Position numbers and translations under genes: made by a program. This document shows, one piece after another, positions 7,256-15,612 of a stretch of DNA of 15,815 nt. This DNA is from Hyphomicrobiales bacterium (GTDB lineage: Bacteria; Pseudomonadota; Alphaproteobacteria; Rhizobiales; Xanthobacteraceae), in NCBI GenBank assembly GCA_016210825.1, contig JACQTM010000341.1, positions 1 to 15,815 on the forward strand, written 5' to 3'. Under the pieces are notes generated by a model. That model was not told where the DNA came from. It made no database searches and saw nothing but the letters and a program-made list of their open reading frames with translations. Each line of letters begins with the position of its first letter. The stretch's first letter is position 1.

Positions 7256-8458
7256 TCAGCTACCAGTCTTCGGTCCGCGCGGATTAACCCTCGTGCCATT
7301 CGACAACAGCAATTGGCCGTCGGTGACCACGGTTTCGCCACCCTGCAGACCTTCGCTGATGACCGAGTATTCGTCGAGGATTCGCTCGACCTTGACGGGC
7401 TGCACATTAGCAGTGCCGTTCTTGACCACGAACACGAATTTCCCGGATTGACTGACCTGCACGGCCGTGGATGGAACGATCACGGCCTGCTCTTCGCGCA
7501 GGGTCAATTGCGTCGTCACCAACGTGCCTGGCCAGAGAATTTCATCCCGGTTCGGCATTGTTGCCCGGATCGTCACCATGCCGGTCGCCGGATCGACCGT
7601 ATTCTCGATCATTGTCACCTGGCCGCCGGGGCGCAAAACCTCGCCGGGAACGATCGTTTCGACCGTCGCCGTTTCGGCTGAGAGGGCGCGACGCACATTG
7701 GGAAGAGAAGCCTGAGGGACCGTGAACGTGACATAGACCGGCGCCAATTGAATGATGGTGGCGAGTGGCGCGGTATCGCTTGGGCGCACGAAATTGCCGA
7801 TCTTGACGTTTGCGGCGCTCATGCGGCCCGCGATCGGCGCACGGATCGACGTGAAATCGAGCTGAACCTTTAAATTTTCAAGCGTCGCTTTGTTGGACTC
7901 GGCCGTGGCGCGCGAAATGTTGACCTGAGTTTGTGCATTGTTGAGCGTAACCTGGGTTGTCGCGTTTTTGGCGACGAGTTCGGTATATCGCTTGACGTCC
8001 CGGTCCGCTTGCTCAAGTTGTGCCTCGGCCCCGTCAATGACTGCTTGAACGCGCTTCATCTCCGCTTCAATCTGCCGGCTGTCGAGGGTGAACAGCAGGT
8101 CACCTTGCTTGACACGCGCGCCATCATCGAAATGCACGGCAGTAATGACTGATTCGACCCGCGCCTTGATCGCGACGGTGGCCATCGGGGTGACAGTCCC
8201 CAGCGCTTCGAGCCGAACCGGAACGGTTTTTTTCTCGGCGGTCGCAACTTCGACCGGAACCACGCGGGTGCGTTGCTGGGCGTTCTGCGCCGATCCGCTC
8301 GATGTCCATAACGTCCGGCCGGCGACGGCCAGCACGAGCACGGTGAGCAGCGCGCATCCCGCGATTGCCCACCGGCGCTTTGTCAACACCGGCCAGCCCG
8401 GCAGCGCCCGCAGGAAGCCGTGCAAACGGTCCCAGCCCCGGATTTCTTTTTTTGCCAT
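7256..8458 (-). CDS. RND efflux periplasmic adaptor (membrane fusion protein, HlyD/MdtA type)
   Basis: This is a 400-residue adaptor that bridges the RND pump to an outer-membrane channel. A short cytoplasmic N-terminus and a single membrane anchor (about 30-50) are followed by the first lipoyl half (about 95-126, FDDGARVKQGDLLFTLD). A helical hairpin (127-200, ALEQ-type residues with many Gln and Asn) comes next, then the second lipoyl half (TSIRAPIAGRMSAANVKIGNFV). Beta-barrel and membrane-proximal domains complete the protein (VPSTAVQV, then KVERILDEYSVISEGLQGGETVV). The start is placed at ATG 8456-8458: GGAGG lies 12 bases upstream, codons 2-5 are A-rich (MAKKE), and the resulting length is normal. 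The frame stays open another 63 codons to 8647, but that part is Arg-rich, unlike an adaptor and would run into the xthA leader. Its stop is two bases from the RND start. Confidence 0.93.
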   Translation of the reverse strand: MAKKEIRGWDRLHGFLRALPGWPVLTKRRWAIAGCALLTVLVLAVAGRTLWTSSGSAQNAQQRTRVVPVEVATAEKKTVPVRLEALGTVTPMATVAIKARVESVITAVHFDDGARVKQGDLLFTLDSRQIEAEMKRVQAVIDGAEAQLEQADRDVKRYTELVAKNATTQVTLNNAQTQVNISRATAESNKATLENLKVQLDFTSIRAPIAGRMSAANVKIGNFVRPSDTAPLATIIQLAPVYVTFTVPQASLPNVRRALSAETATVETIVPGEVLRPGGQVTMIENTVDPATGMVTIRATMPNRDEILWPGTLVTTQLTLREEQAVIVPSTAVQVSQSGKFVFVVKNGTANVQPVKVERILDEYSVISEGLQGGETVVTDGQLLLSNGTRVNPRGPKTGS

Positions 8459-8668
8459 GGTGCCAATCGGCCTCCGGCCGGTCGTGAGCGTGTTCCTAGC
8501 ATAAACCCCATAAAACTGCATTAAATCCGGTTCATATCGCTGTGACTGGCGGCGGATTTTGGGGGGGTTTCGGGCTACCACGCGACGGAACAGTCCGGCA
8601 TGGTTACCGCGTGCCTGCTCCATAACGGCCGCTCGGCACATTTTCAATCAATGGTAAGCAATTCGCCA
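8459..8668. promoter_or_regulatory. Divergent intergenic region between the efflux operon and xthA
   Basis: These 210 bases must hold the start signals for both the adaptor-pump operon (leftward) and xthA (rightward). Visible elements are an A/T-richer patch at 8499-8535 (with TTTATG/TATGCT-like steps on the minus strand), a G7 run at 8561-8567 flanked by T-runs, and the palindromic CCGGCCGG-like segment at 8474-8482. No regulator-specific operator could be recognised, and no efflux regulator gene is adjacent. Confidence 0.3.
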
Positions 8669-9463
8669 ATGCGCATCGCGACCTGGAACGTCAACTCAAT
8701 CAAGCAGCGCATCGAAAATCTCGTCGCCTGGCTGTCCGAGCGCCAACCGGACATCGCTTGCCTACAGGAGACCAAATGCGTCGATGAGGCATTCCCGCGC
8801 GCACCGCTGGAAGCGCTCGGTTACAATCTCGCGATCCATGGGCAGAAAACTTTCAACGGCGTCGCCATCCTGTCGAAGTATCGCTTCGACGAGGTGATCT
8901 TGGGATTGCCCGGCGACAACCGTGACGACCATGCTCGTTTCATTGAGGCGGTGATTTCCACAGCAGCAGGCGGGTTGCGCATTGCGTGCCTCTATCTGCC
9001 CAATGGAAATCCGGTAAATTCAGACAAATATCCATTCAAAATAAGCTGGATGGATCGTCTTATTAAATACACGTACGAACGACTTAAACTGGAAGAACCG
9101 CTGGTCTTGGCGGGCGACTTCAACGTTATTCCCGCACCGGAGGACGTTTACGACCCGCCGGCATGGATCGAGGACGCGCTGTTCCGGCCGCAAACCCGTG
9201 AAAAATTTCGCGCACTCGTCAATCTCGGCTTGATCGATGCCGTGCGCGCGACAACCGACACCGCGAGCCTCTACACATTTTGGGATTATCAGGCCGGCGC
9301 CTGGCAGAAGAACAACGGGCTACGCATCGATCACCTGCTGCTGTCGGCCCAGGCGGCCGACCGCCTTAGCGCCGCCGGCGTCGACAAGCACGTTCGCAGC
9401 TGGGAGAAGCCGTCGGATCACGTCCCGGTCTATGTCGACCTCGACATCGAGGTGCAACGCTAG
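8669..9463 (+). CDS. xthA: Exodeoxyribonuclease III / AP endonuclease
   Basis: This is a 264-residue member of the ExoIII/APE family, acting in base excision repair as AP endonuclease and 3'-5' exonuclease. The complete active-site set is visible: N7 in TWNVNS, E34 in LQETK, Y109 in CLYLPNGNP, D150 and N152 in AGDFNVIP, D221 in LRIDHLLLS, and D250-H251 in PSDHVPVYVDLD. The RPQTREKFRAL and FWDYQAGAWQKNNG blocks are also typical of the XthA subgroup. ATG 8669 gives the canonical MRIATWNVNS start. An in-frame ATG at 8651 (six residues more) and one at 8600 are possible but add non-family sequence. It is a single gene divergent from the efflux operon, and the following 225 bases separate it from the TRAP operon. 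Confidence 0.95.
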   Translation: MRIATWNVNSIKQRIENLVAWLSERQPDIACLQETKCVDEAFPRAPLEALGYNLAIHGQKTFNGVAILSKYRFDEVILGLPGDNRDDHARFIEAVISTAAGGLRIACLYLPNGNPVNSDKYPFKISWMDRLIKYTYERLKLEEPLVLAGDFNVIPAPEDVYDPPAWIEDALFRPQTREKFRALVNLGLIDAVRATTDTASLYTFWDYQAGAWQKNNGLRIDHLLLSAQAADRLSAAGVDKHVRSWEKPSDHVPVYVDLDIEVQR

Positions 9464-9590
9464 GGCCTCGATCCGACATTGGTGCGCCGCAGCACTTGTC
9501 GACACCCGCGCCCAGCCGCATGAATCATTGCCGTGAGCAATAGTCCCATCGGACGCGCCACAGCGCGCGCTTGCCTCGCTTCCCACGATA

Positions 9591-9692
9591 GTGCGAAATG
9601 CGGGTGAACGCCCGGAGGGGAAGCCGGACAATTTCCGTCTCAAGACGCGCAAGTTAAGCGCGCAAGAACGGGCGTTGCGGGAGGACATGTGA
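9591..9692 (+). CDS. Possible short upstream ORF (33 aa) overlapping the TRAP permease start
   Basis: From GTG 9591 a 33-residue, highly charged peptide can be read (VRNAGERPEGKPDNFRLKTR..., ending ALREDM). It stops at TGA 9690-9692, so it overlaps the GTG start of the permease (9689-9691). Third codon positions are about 73% G or C, in line with nearby real genes. Against it, no ribosome binding site precedes the GTG, and the frame stays open upstream to 9537 without a better start. It could be a leader peptide coupled to permease translation, the tail of a decayed gene, or chance. I recognise no family. The rest of the 9464-9590 interval holds only small imperfect hairpins (for example ATTGC/GCAAT at 9527-9541). 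Confidence 0.3.
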   Translation: MRNAGERPEGKPDNFRLKTRKLSAQERALREDM

Positions 9693-11710
9693 GCGAGCCG
9701 CAGAAGCCGGCGTCCGCGCGACATGCCGGCGACGCCGCGCCTGTGCGGATGATCGATGAATTGGCGGGACGGTCGCTCGCGGGCGCAGCTCGTATTTTAT
9801 TTGCAACGGCCGCGATCGCGGCGACACTGCTGTCGCTCAATCAGTTGCTCAATCTGCAGCTCTTTGCCGGCATCGTGTTTATCGAAAATCGATATCTCTT
9901 CCTGCTCGCCGCTACGTTATTTCCGCTTATCTTTCTGGTCTTTCCCGCCACTCGCAGCATCGATGCACCGACGCCTTGGTACGATTGGTGCATTGCCGCA
10001 CTCGTCTTTACGTTGTTGCTTTGGTTTGCTTACCAGGGCGAGCGCATTCTCTCGGAAGGCTGGGAATACAACGCCCCGCCGCTCGCGAAGGTTTTCTCAG
10101 GCGTGCTCTGGCTCGCTATCCTTGAAGCACTGCGCCGGACCAGCGGCTGGCCGATGACGATCATCGTCGCGTCATTTTCGCTTTATCCCCTTGTTGCCGG
10201 TTCGATACCCAATCCGCTCAAGGGCAATCCGCAGCCGTTCAGCGATACGCTCGCCTATCATCTAGTGAGCGCGGAATCGGCGTTCGGCATTCCGATGCGC
10301 GCGTTCGCCGAAATCGTGGTCGGCTTCATCGTTTTTGGCGTCGCGCTCAACTACACTGGAGGCGGGAAGTTCTTCAACGATCTCGCCTTCGCCCTGGTCG
10401 GGCGCTGGCGCGGCGGGGCGGCGCAAGTCGGCATCATTTCGAGCGCATTACAGGGCTCGATCAGCGGCAGCGTTATTTCCAACGTGATCACGTCCGGTGT
10501 CGTCACCATTCCGGCGATGAAACGCACGGGCTTTCGCGCCGACTATGCCGGCGCGGTTGAGGTGGTGTCCTCGACCGGTGCCGTGTTGATGCCGCCAGTG
10601 ATGGGCTCAACCGCGTTTGTCATGGCGTCGTTTCTCGGCAGGTCGTATGGCGAGATCGCACTTGCCGCGACCATTCCGGCGCTGCTGTTCTACATCGCGC
10701 TTGTTATCCAAGTTGACGCCTATTCGGCGCGGCTTGGGCTTGGCGGCATGCGCCAATCCGAATTGCCGCAGTTTGGCGCGGTGATGGCCGAGGGCTGGTT
10801 CTATATTCCCGTGTTTGCGCTCCTCGTCTTCCTGCTCGTCTCGCTGCAGCAGGAGGCGCTGGCGCCGTTCTGGGCGACCGCCCTGCTGATTGCGATCAAT
10901 CAGGCGCTGCCGCGCCACCGCATGAATCTCGCGCAATTGACCGAATTCGCGGTCGCGGTGGCGCGCGATTTGGCGTCGCTCGCCGCGATCCTCATGGCGG
11001 TCGGATTTATCATCGGCGCACTGTCGGTGACCGGACTTGCCGGGACGCTCGCCAACGATCTCGTCTATCTCGCCGGTGGCGCGCCGCTCGTGCTGCTGGT
11101 CATGGGCGCGATCACAAGTTTCATCTTCGGTATGGGGATGACCGTGACGGCCTGTTATATTTTCCTTGCGATCGTGCTGGCGCCGCCGCTCATCCGCGCC
11201 GGGCTCGATCCGCTCGCGGTGCATTTATTCATCTTGTATTGGGGAATGGTCTCCTTCATTACGCCACCGGTCGCGCTCGCGACCTTTGCCGCAGCGCCGC
11301 TCGCCGGCGTCTCCGCGATGCGGATCGGCATACAATCAGTCCGGCTCGGAACGGCGATCTATCTCGTGCCGTTCTGCTTCGTGCTCAATCCCGCATTGCT
11401 GTTCAAGGGCGACCCTGCGACCGTGACGCTGTCCATCTGCGCGGCATTTCTTGGTATTTTTTCCATTGCCGCCGCGTTACAGGGCTACGTCCTGGGTATC
11501 GGCATGATCCCAAGGCACGCCGGGGGATGGATCGCGCGCCTCGCCATGATCGCGGGCGGGTTCTTGCTTGCGGCGCCGGCGCCGCGCCTGACTGGGCTAT
11601 CATTCGCGGGAAATCTCGCCGCGGGCGCGGGATTGATTATCTTGGGTATTCTACTGACCTTCACGTTCGTGAAAAAAGCCGAAAGGAAAAGAGAGAGGAC
11701 ATCGCCATGA
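9689..11710 (+). CDS. TRAP transporter fused permease (DctQ-DctM, 4TM/12TM fusion)
   Basis: This is a 673-residue integral membrane protein in which the small (DctQ-like) and large (DctM-like) TRAP permease subunits are joined. It drives secondary uptake of a substrate delivered by the periplasmic binding protein. Hydrophobic helices start at about residue 33 and recur to the C-terminus (GLIILGILLTFTFVKK). The DctM signature region is clear: SALQGSISGSVISNVITSG (252-270), VTIPAMKRTGFRADYAGAVE and STGAVLMPPVMGSTAFVMA (295-313). The start is GTG at 9689 with GGGAGGA ending three bases upstream. A downstream ATG (9749) has no ribosome binding site. Length fits TAXI-type fused permeases. The stop TGA overlaps the next gene's ATG as ATGA, showing translational coupling. 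The substrate cannot be inferred, because no catabolic genes adjoin. Confidence 0.94.
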   Translation: MSEPQKPASARHAGDAAPVRMIDELAGRSLAGAARILFATAAIAATLLSLNQLLNLQLFAGIVFIENRYLFLLAATLFPLIFLVFPATRSIDAPTPWYDWCIAALVFTLLLWFAYQGERILSEGWEYNAPPLAKVFSGVLWLAILEALRRTSGWPMTIIVASFSLYPLVAGSIPNPLKGNPQPFSDTLAYHLVSAESAFGIPMRAFAEIVVGFIVFGVALNYTGGGKFFNDLAFALVGRWRGGAAQVGIISSALQGSISGSVISNVITSGVVTIPAMKRTGFRADYAGAVEVVSSTGAVLMPPVMGSTAFVMASFLGRSYGEIALAATIPALLFYIALVIQVDAYSARLGLGGMRQSELPQFGAVMAEGWFYIPVFALLVFLLVSLQQEALAPFWATALLIAINQALPRHRMNLAQLTEFAVAVARDLASLAAILMAVGFIIGALSVTGLAGTLANDLVYLAGGAPLVLLVMGAITSFIFGMGMTVTACYIFLAIVLAPPLIRAGLDPLAVHLFILYWGMVSFITPPVALATFAAAPLAGVSAMRIGIQSVRLGTAIYLVPFCFVLNPALLFKGDPATVTLSICAAFLGIFSIAAALQGYVLGIGMIPRHAGGWIARLAMIAGGFLLAAPAPRLTGLSFAGNLAAGAGLIILGILLTFTFVKKAERKRERTSP

Positions 11711-12864
11711 CAAGGACCATCGCATCCCTCGCCGTTGTGCTCGCGGCCGTAGCCGCGGGACCTGCGGCCGCGCAATCGATTAAGCTACCGGAAACGCTGA
11801 CGTGGACCGCCTATGACGTCGGTTCCGGCGGATACAACCAGGCAGTCGCTATCGGCAATGCGCTGAAAAACAAGTTGCAAGTCAATTTGCGCGTGCTGCC
11901 GGGCAAGAACGACGTCTCGCGCAACATTCCGCTACGCGACGGCAAGGTGCCGTTCTCCGCCAACGGGGTTGGCGGCAGTTATCTTGCGCAGGAAGGCGTC
12001 TATGAATTCGGCGCGCCCGATTGGGGTCCGCAGGCCGTGCGCTCGCTCATCCTCAACAATTCCGACGCGCTGCTGACCATCGTCACGGCGAAAGACGCCA
12101 ACATCAAAAGCGCCGCGGATCTGAAGGGCAAACGCGTGGCCTGGGTCGTCGGCTCGCCGGCGCTTAATCAGAACATCACGGCGTTACTTGCCTTCGCCAA
12201 CCTCACCTGGAACGACGTCAAGAAGGTCGAATTCGGCGGGTTCGGTGCCGCGATGGACGGCGTCATCAACAATCAAGTCGACGCCGCATTTGCCTCGACG
12301 ATCTCGGGCAACGCCTTCAAGATCGCATCGTCGCCGCGCGGCATCCACTATCCGATCTTCCCGCACAGCGACAAAGCGGGCTGGGCGCGCGTGAATAAGG
12401 TCGCACCGTTTTTCGTTCCCGCGTTCGGAACCGAGGGCGCCGACCTGTCGAAGGACAAGAAGGCGGAAGCAGCGACTTATCCCTATCCGGTACTGATGAC
12501 GATGAAGGTGACCGATACTGAGCTCGTCTACAACATGACGAAAGCGATGGTCGAGCTGTTCAACGACTACAAGGACGGCGCGCCGGGGAATACCGGATGG
12601 GATCTCAAGCGCCAAGTCTTCGCCTGGGCAATCCCCATGCACGAGGGCGCCGTGCGGTACTACAAGGAGCGCAAGGTCTGGACCGCCGAACACGAGAAGC
12701 ATAATGCCGCGCTGATCAAACGGCAGGATGTGCTCGCGGCGGCATGGACGGCCTACAAGGCCAAGGCCCCGGCCGATGCCGCTGAATTCACCAAAGGCTG
12801 GATGAAAGCGCGCGCGACCGCGCTCACTGCAGCCGGTTTGGATGTCGTGGTAACCGCGTGGTAG
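11707..12864 (+). CDS. TAXI-family TRAP transporter solute-binding protein
   Basis: This is a 385-residue periplasmic binding protein. An N-terminal signal peptide (MTRTIASLAVVLAAVAAG, cleavage near AAAQ|SI at 23-24) is followed by the TAXI-type opening TWTAYDVGSGGYNQAVAIGNAL. SAADLKGKRVAWVVGSPALN and GFGAAMDGVINNQVDAAFAS follow, as expected for the two-lobed fold that captures the substrate for the permease. ATG 11707 has GAGAGAGGA seven bases upstream, and the upstream 156 codons of open frame belong to the permease region in another frame. It overlaps the permease stop by four bases, so the two form one operon. Characterised TAXI proteins bind small organic acids and amino acids such as glutamate, but the ligand here is unknown. 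A weak GCGGC/GCCGC stem at 12869-12888 lies between this stop and the convergent exoR-like stop. Confidence 0.94.
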   Translation: MTRTIASLAVVLAAVAAGPAAAQSIKLPETLTWTAYDVGSGGYNQAVAIGNALKNKLQVNLRVLPGKNDVSRNIPLRDGKVPFSANGVGGSYLAQEGVYEFGAPDWGPQAVRSLILNNSDALLTIVTAKDANIKSAADLKGKRVAWVVGSPALNQNITALLAFANLTWNDVKKVEFGGFGAAMDGVINNQVDAAFASTISGNAFKIASSPRGIHYPIFPHSDKAGWARVNKVAPFFVPAFGTEGADLSKDKKAEAATYPYPVLMTMKVTDTELVYNMTKAMVELFNDYKDGAPGNTGWDLKRQVFAWAIPMHEGAVRYYKERKVWTAEHEKHNAALIKRQDVLAAAWTAYKAKAPADAAEFTKGWMKARATALTAAGLDVVVTAW

Positions 12865-12888
12865 TTCCGCGGCTTGACGATCGGCCGC

Positions 12889-13767
12889 TTACTCGCGGCG
12901 GGTCTTGAGCCAGCGCTCGAGATAGACCAGCGCCATCGCGCGCTCGTCGTCGTTCGCCTGCTGGAACGCGGCGGCGTGCATTTCGGCGATGCGCTTGTCG
13001 TTCGCGCCGGCACTGTCGCGCGCGAGCGTGAGCCACATCAGGCCGCGCGCGCGCTGTCGGGTGACGTGCTCGCCCGAGCATAGCAGCTGACCGAGCAGCG
13101 CCTGCGCGCGGTACTGACCCTTGTTGGCGGCGAGGCCGAGCCAGCGCAGCGCTTGGCGCGCATCGAGCGGTGCGCCGGTACCGTCGAGGTAGAGCCGGGC
13201 AAGATTATATTGCGCGTCGGCGTCGCCGAAATAGGAAGCGGCGTAGGAGAACATCTCGCGCGCGCGCTCGGGATCGGCTTTCACATCCGTGTTCGGGATG
13301 CCTTCCAGATAGTAACGACCGAGCTGGACAAAGGCGTTGGCGACGAAACGCGCCTGCGGCAATTCCGGGCTGTCATCGGCATGGCCGTCGGCGACGCGGC
13401 TGAAATACTGGAAGGCGCGCAGATCGTTTTGCTGCACGCCGTCGCCGAGCGCATACATGCGTCCAAGCTTCCACTGCGCAATGGCATGGCCCTTGTCGGC
13501 GGCGTATTGCAGCGAGTTGAGCGCCTTCGCGTTTTCGCCAACTTTAAGCGCGTGCGCGCCGGTGCGAAACGCCTCCATCGGCGTGAGCGCGGGCGCGCGG
13601 AGCGGCTGGACCGGCGCAAGCGCCGTGCTGCCGCCAAGGGCCGCAGCCGACGGTGCGATCGGCGTATTCGGCGAACGCGTGCCGTCAAAGGCATAGGCGT
13701 GCACGAACACCAGCCCTGCGCCGAGCGCCGTCAGACCAGAGACTGCGGCAATCTTAGATATCCGCAT
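12889..13767 (-). CDS. Periplasmic Sel1-repeat protein, ExoR-like
   Basis: This is a 292-residue exported protein. A signal sequence (MRISKIAAVSGLTALGAGLVF, cleavage near AYA|FDG) is followed by a Pro/Ala-rich linker (about 30-62) and about four Sel1-like (TPR-type) repeats at roughly 86-121, 143-181, 185-217 and 218-251. Repeat hallmarks are YAADKGHAIAQWKLGRMYALGDG, YAASYFGDADAQYNLARLYLDG and LAANKGQYRAQALLGQLL. The tail is RGLMWLTLARD...ERAMALVYLERWLK. The arrangement resembles rhizobial ExoR, a periplasmic protein that in Sinorhizobium restrains the ExoS sensor kinase and so controls exopolysaccharide. The ExoR role here is an inference from likeness, with no orthology test. ATG 13767 sits inside the last codons of ilvD (14-base overlap). 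A GTG at 13782 is an alternative start. Confidence 0.88.
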   Translation of the reverse strand: MRISKIAAVSGLTALGAGLVFVHAYAFDGTRSPNTPIAPSAAALGGSTALAPVQPLRAPALTPMEAFRTGAHALKVGENAKALNSLQYAADKGHAIAQWKLGRMYALGDGVQQNDLRAFQYFSRVADGHADDSPELPQARFVANAFVQLGRYYLEGIPNTDVKADPERAREMFSYAASYFGDADAQYNLARLYLDGTGAPLDARQALRWLGLAANKGQYRAQALLGQLLCSGEHVTRQRARGLMWLTLARDSAGANDKRIAEMHAAAFQQANDDERAMALVYLERWLKTRRE

Positions 13768-15478
13768 AGCACTGTTTCTCACCCTTGCCGCCCGGATGCG
13801 TCACGGCGCCGTTCACCGCGGGCCCGACCTGCTGGGCGTATTTCCAGAGATAACCGGAACCGAATTCGCCCTCGCGCGGCTTCCATTGCGCCTTGCGTTT
13901 GGCAAGCTCGTCGTTGGACAGCTTCACATTGAGCACGCCTTTTTCGGCGTCGAGCTCGATAATGTCGCCGTCGCGGACGAGCGCGATCGGGCCGCCGATC
14001 GCCGCTTCCGGACCGACATGACCGACGCAGAAACCACGCGTCGCGCCGGAGAACCGCCCGTCGGTGATCAGTGCCACCTTGCCGCCCATGCCCTGGCCGT
14101 AGAGCGCCGCGGTGGTCGAGAGCATCTCGCGCATTCCGGGACCGCCGCGCGGACCTTCGTAGCGAATAACGAGCACGTCGCCTTCCTTGTATGTCTTGTT
14201 CTTCACGGCCTCAAAACAAGCCTCTTCGCTGTCGAAGCAGCGCGCCGGCCCGGTGAATTTCTGTCCCTCCATGCCCGCCACTTTGACGATCGCCCCTTCG
14301 GGCGCGAGGTTGCCCTTCAGGCCGACCACACCGCCGGTCGGCGACAGCGGCTTGTTGGCGGGACGCACGACATCTTGATCCGGATTCCACTTCACGGACT
14401 TCAGGTTTTCGGCAATGGTGCGGCCCGTAACCGTCAGGCAGTCGCCATGCAGGAAGCCGTGATCGAGCAACGTCTTCATCAGCAAGGGCACGCCGCCAGC
14501 CTCGTACATATCCTTGGCGACATAACGGCCGCTTGGTTTCAAATCCGCGATATAAGGTGTCCGTTTCATGATTTCGGCGACGTCGAACAGCGTGAACTCG
14601 ATGCCGCATTCATTGGCAATGGCGGGAAGATGCAGCGCGCCATTGGTGGAGCCGCCGGTCGCGGCGACGACCGCGGCGGCGTTCTCCAGCGCCTTGCGGG
14701 TGACGATGTCGCGCGGACGAATATTCTTCATCAGCAATTCCATGACCTGCTCGCCCGCGATCATGCAAAACTTGTCTCGGATCTCGTAAGGGGCGGGCGC
14801 GCCAGCCGAATAGGGCAACGCAAGGCCAATCGCCTCCGACACGGTCGCCATCGTATTGGCGGTGAATTGTGCGCCGCAGGCGCCGGCCGACGGGCAGGCG
14901 TTTTGTTCCAGAATCTCGAGATCGGCATCCGACATCTGGCCGACCGAATGCTTGCCGACCGCTTCGAACACGTCCTGCACGGTAACCGGCTGGCCTTTGA
15001 AAGTGCCGGGAAGGATCGAGCCGCCGTAGATATAGATCGACGGCACGTTGAGGCGGCACATCGCCATCATCATCCCGGGCTGCGATTTGTCGCAGCCGGC
15101 GACGCCGACCAGCGCATCGTAACAATGGCCGCGCATGGTCAGCTCGACGGAATCGGCAATGACCTCGCGCGAGGGCAGCGACGACTTCATCCCGGCATGG
15201 CCCATGGCGATGCCGTCGGTGACGGTGATGGTGCAGAATTCGCGCGGCGTGCCGCCGCCAACCGCCACGCCCCTCTTCACCGCCTGGGCCTGGCGCATCA
15301 ACGCGATGTTGCACGGGGCAGCTTCGTTCCAACAGGTGGCAACGCCGACGAAGGGCTGGTGGATCTGCGCGGTTGTCAGCCCCATCGCGTAGTAGAAGGA
15401 CCGGTGCGGGGCGCGATCGGGCCCCTCCGTAGCGTGGCGGCTGGGCAACTTCGCTTTCAGATTTGTCGTGGCGTCCAT
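13754..15478 (-). CDS. ilvD: Dihydroxy-acid dehydratase
   Basis: This enzyme dehydrates 2,3-dihydroxy-isovalerate and -methylvalerate to the keto acids in valine, leucine and isoleucine synthesis, in the cytoplasm. It has 574 residues from ATG 15478 (MDATTNLKAKLPSRHATEGP), the usual length of the short, plant/alphaproteobacterial-type IlvD. Cluster-ligand cysteines are C56 in NEAAPCN, C129 in VAGCDKS and C201 in SAGACGAQFTANTM. The Mg-binding acidic residues (TVTDGIAMGH, CDKS) and catalytic S477 in DGRFSGATRGF are present. The frame remains open 34 codons upstream to 15580, but that part is not family-like. The cysteine spacing suits a [2Fe-2S] enzyme, though this is inferred from related short forms. 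The 3' end overlaps the exoR-like gene, and the gene is divergent from the glycosylase gene. Confidence 0.96.
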   Translation of the reverse strand: MDATTNLKAKLPSRHATEGPDRAPHRSFYYAMGLTTAQIHQPFVGVATCWNEAAPCNIALMRQAQAVKRGVAVGGGTPREFCTITVTDGIAMGHAGMKSSLPSREVIADSVELTMRGHCYDALVGVAGCDKSQPGMMMAMCRLNVPSIYIYGGSILPGTFKGQPVTVQDVFEAVGKHSVGQMSDADLEILEQNACPSAGACGAQFTANTMATVSEAIGLALPYSAGAPAPYEIRDKFCMIAGEQVMELLMKNIRPRDIVTRKALENAAAVVAATGGSTNGALHLPAIANECGIEFTLFDVAEIMKRTPYIADLKPSGRYVAKDMYEAGGVPLLMKTLLDHGFLHGDCLTVTGRTIAENLKSVKWNPDQDVVRPANKPLSPTGGVVGLKGNLAPEGAIVKVAGMEGQKFTGPARCFDSEEACFEAVKNKTYKEGDVLVIRYEGPRGGPGMREMLSTTAALYGQGMGGKVALITDGRFSGATRGFCVGHVGPEAAIGGPIALVRDGDIIELDAEKGVLNVKLSNDELAKRKAQWKPREGEFGSGYLWKYAQQVGPAVNGAVTHPGGKGEKQCYADI

Positions 15479-15612
15479 AGGCGTCCAGGGCCCCCGCCCC
15501 TGCGCGCCAAACCGGCGGAAAACCGCCAAGCCCGGCAACGGCTTGTAACTGGCTTCGGTCTCAGTGAGCGGTATGGCCAAATCGCGGCGCGGGCCAGAGG
15601 ACGTGGTGCCAT

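Noticed and set aside
8459..8647. A 63-codon N-terminal extension of the adaptor protein
   Set aside because: Arg-rich and without adaptor features; ATG 8458 has GGAGG upstream and A-rich early codons, and gives a normal N-terminus and length.
10607..11224. A 205-codon minus-strand frame within the TRAP permease gene
   Set aside because: Extremely Arg/His/Glu-rich composition, the typical mirror of a hydrophobic membrane protein.
12865..12888. GCGGC/GCCGC stem between the TAXI and exoR-like stops as a bidirectional terminator
   Set aside because: Only five base pairs around a ten-base loop and no T-run on either side, so it is not convincing as an intrinsic terminator.
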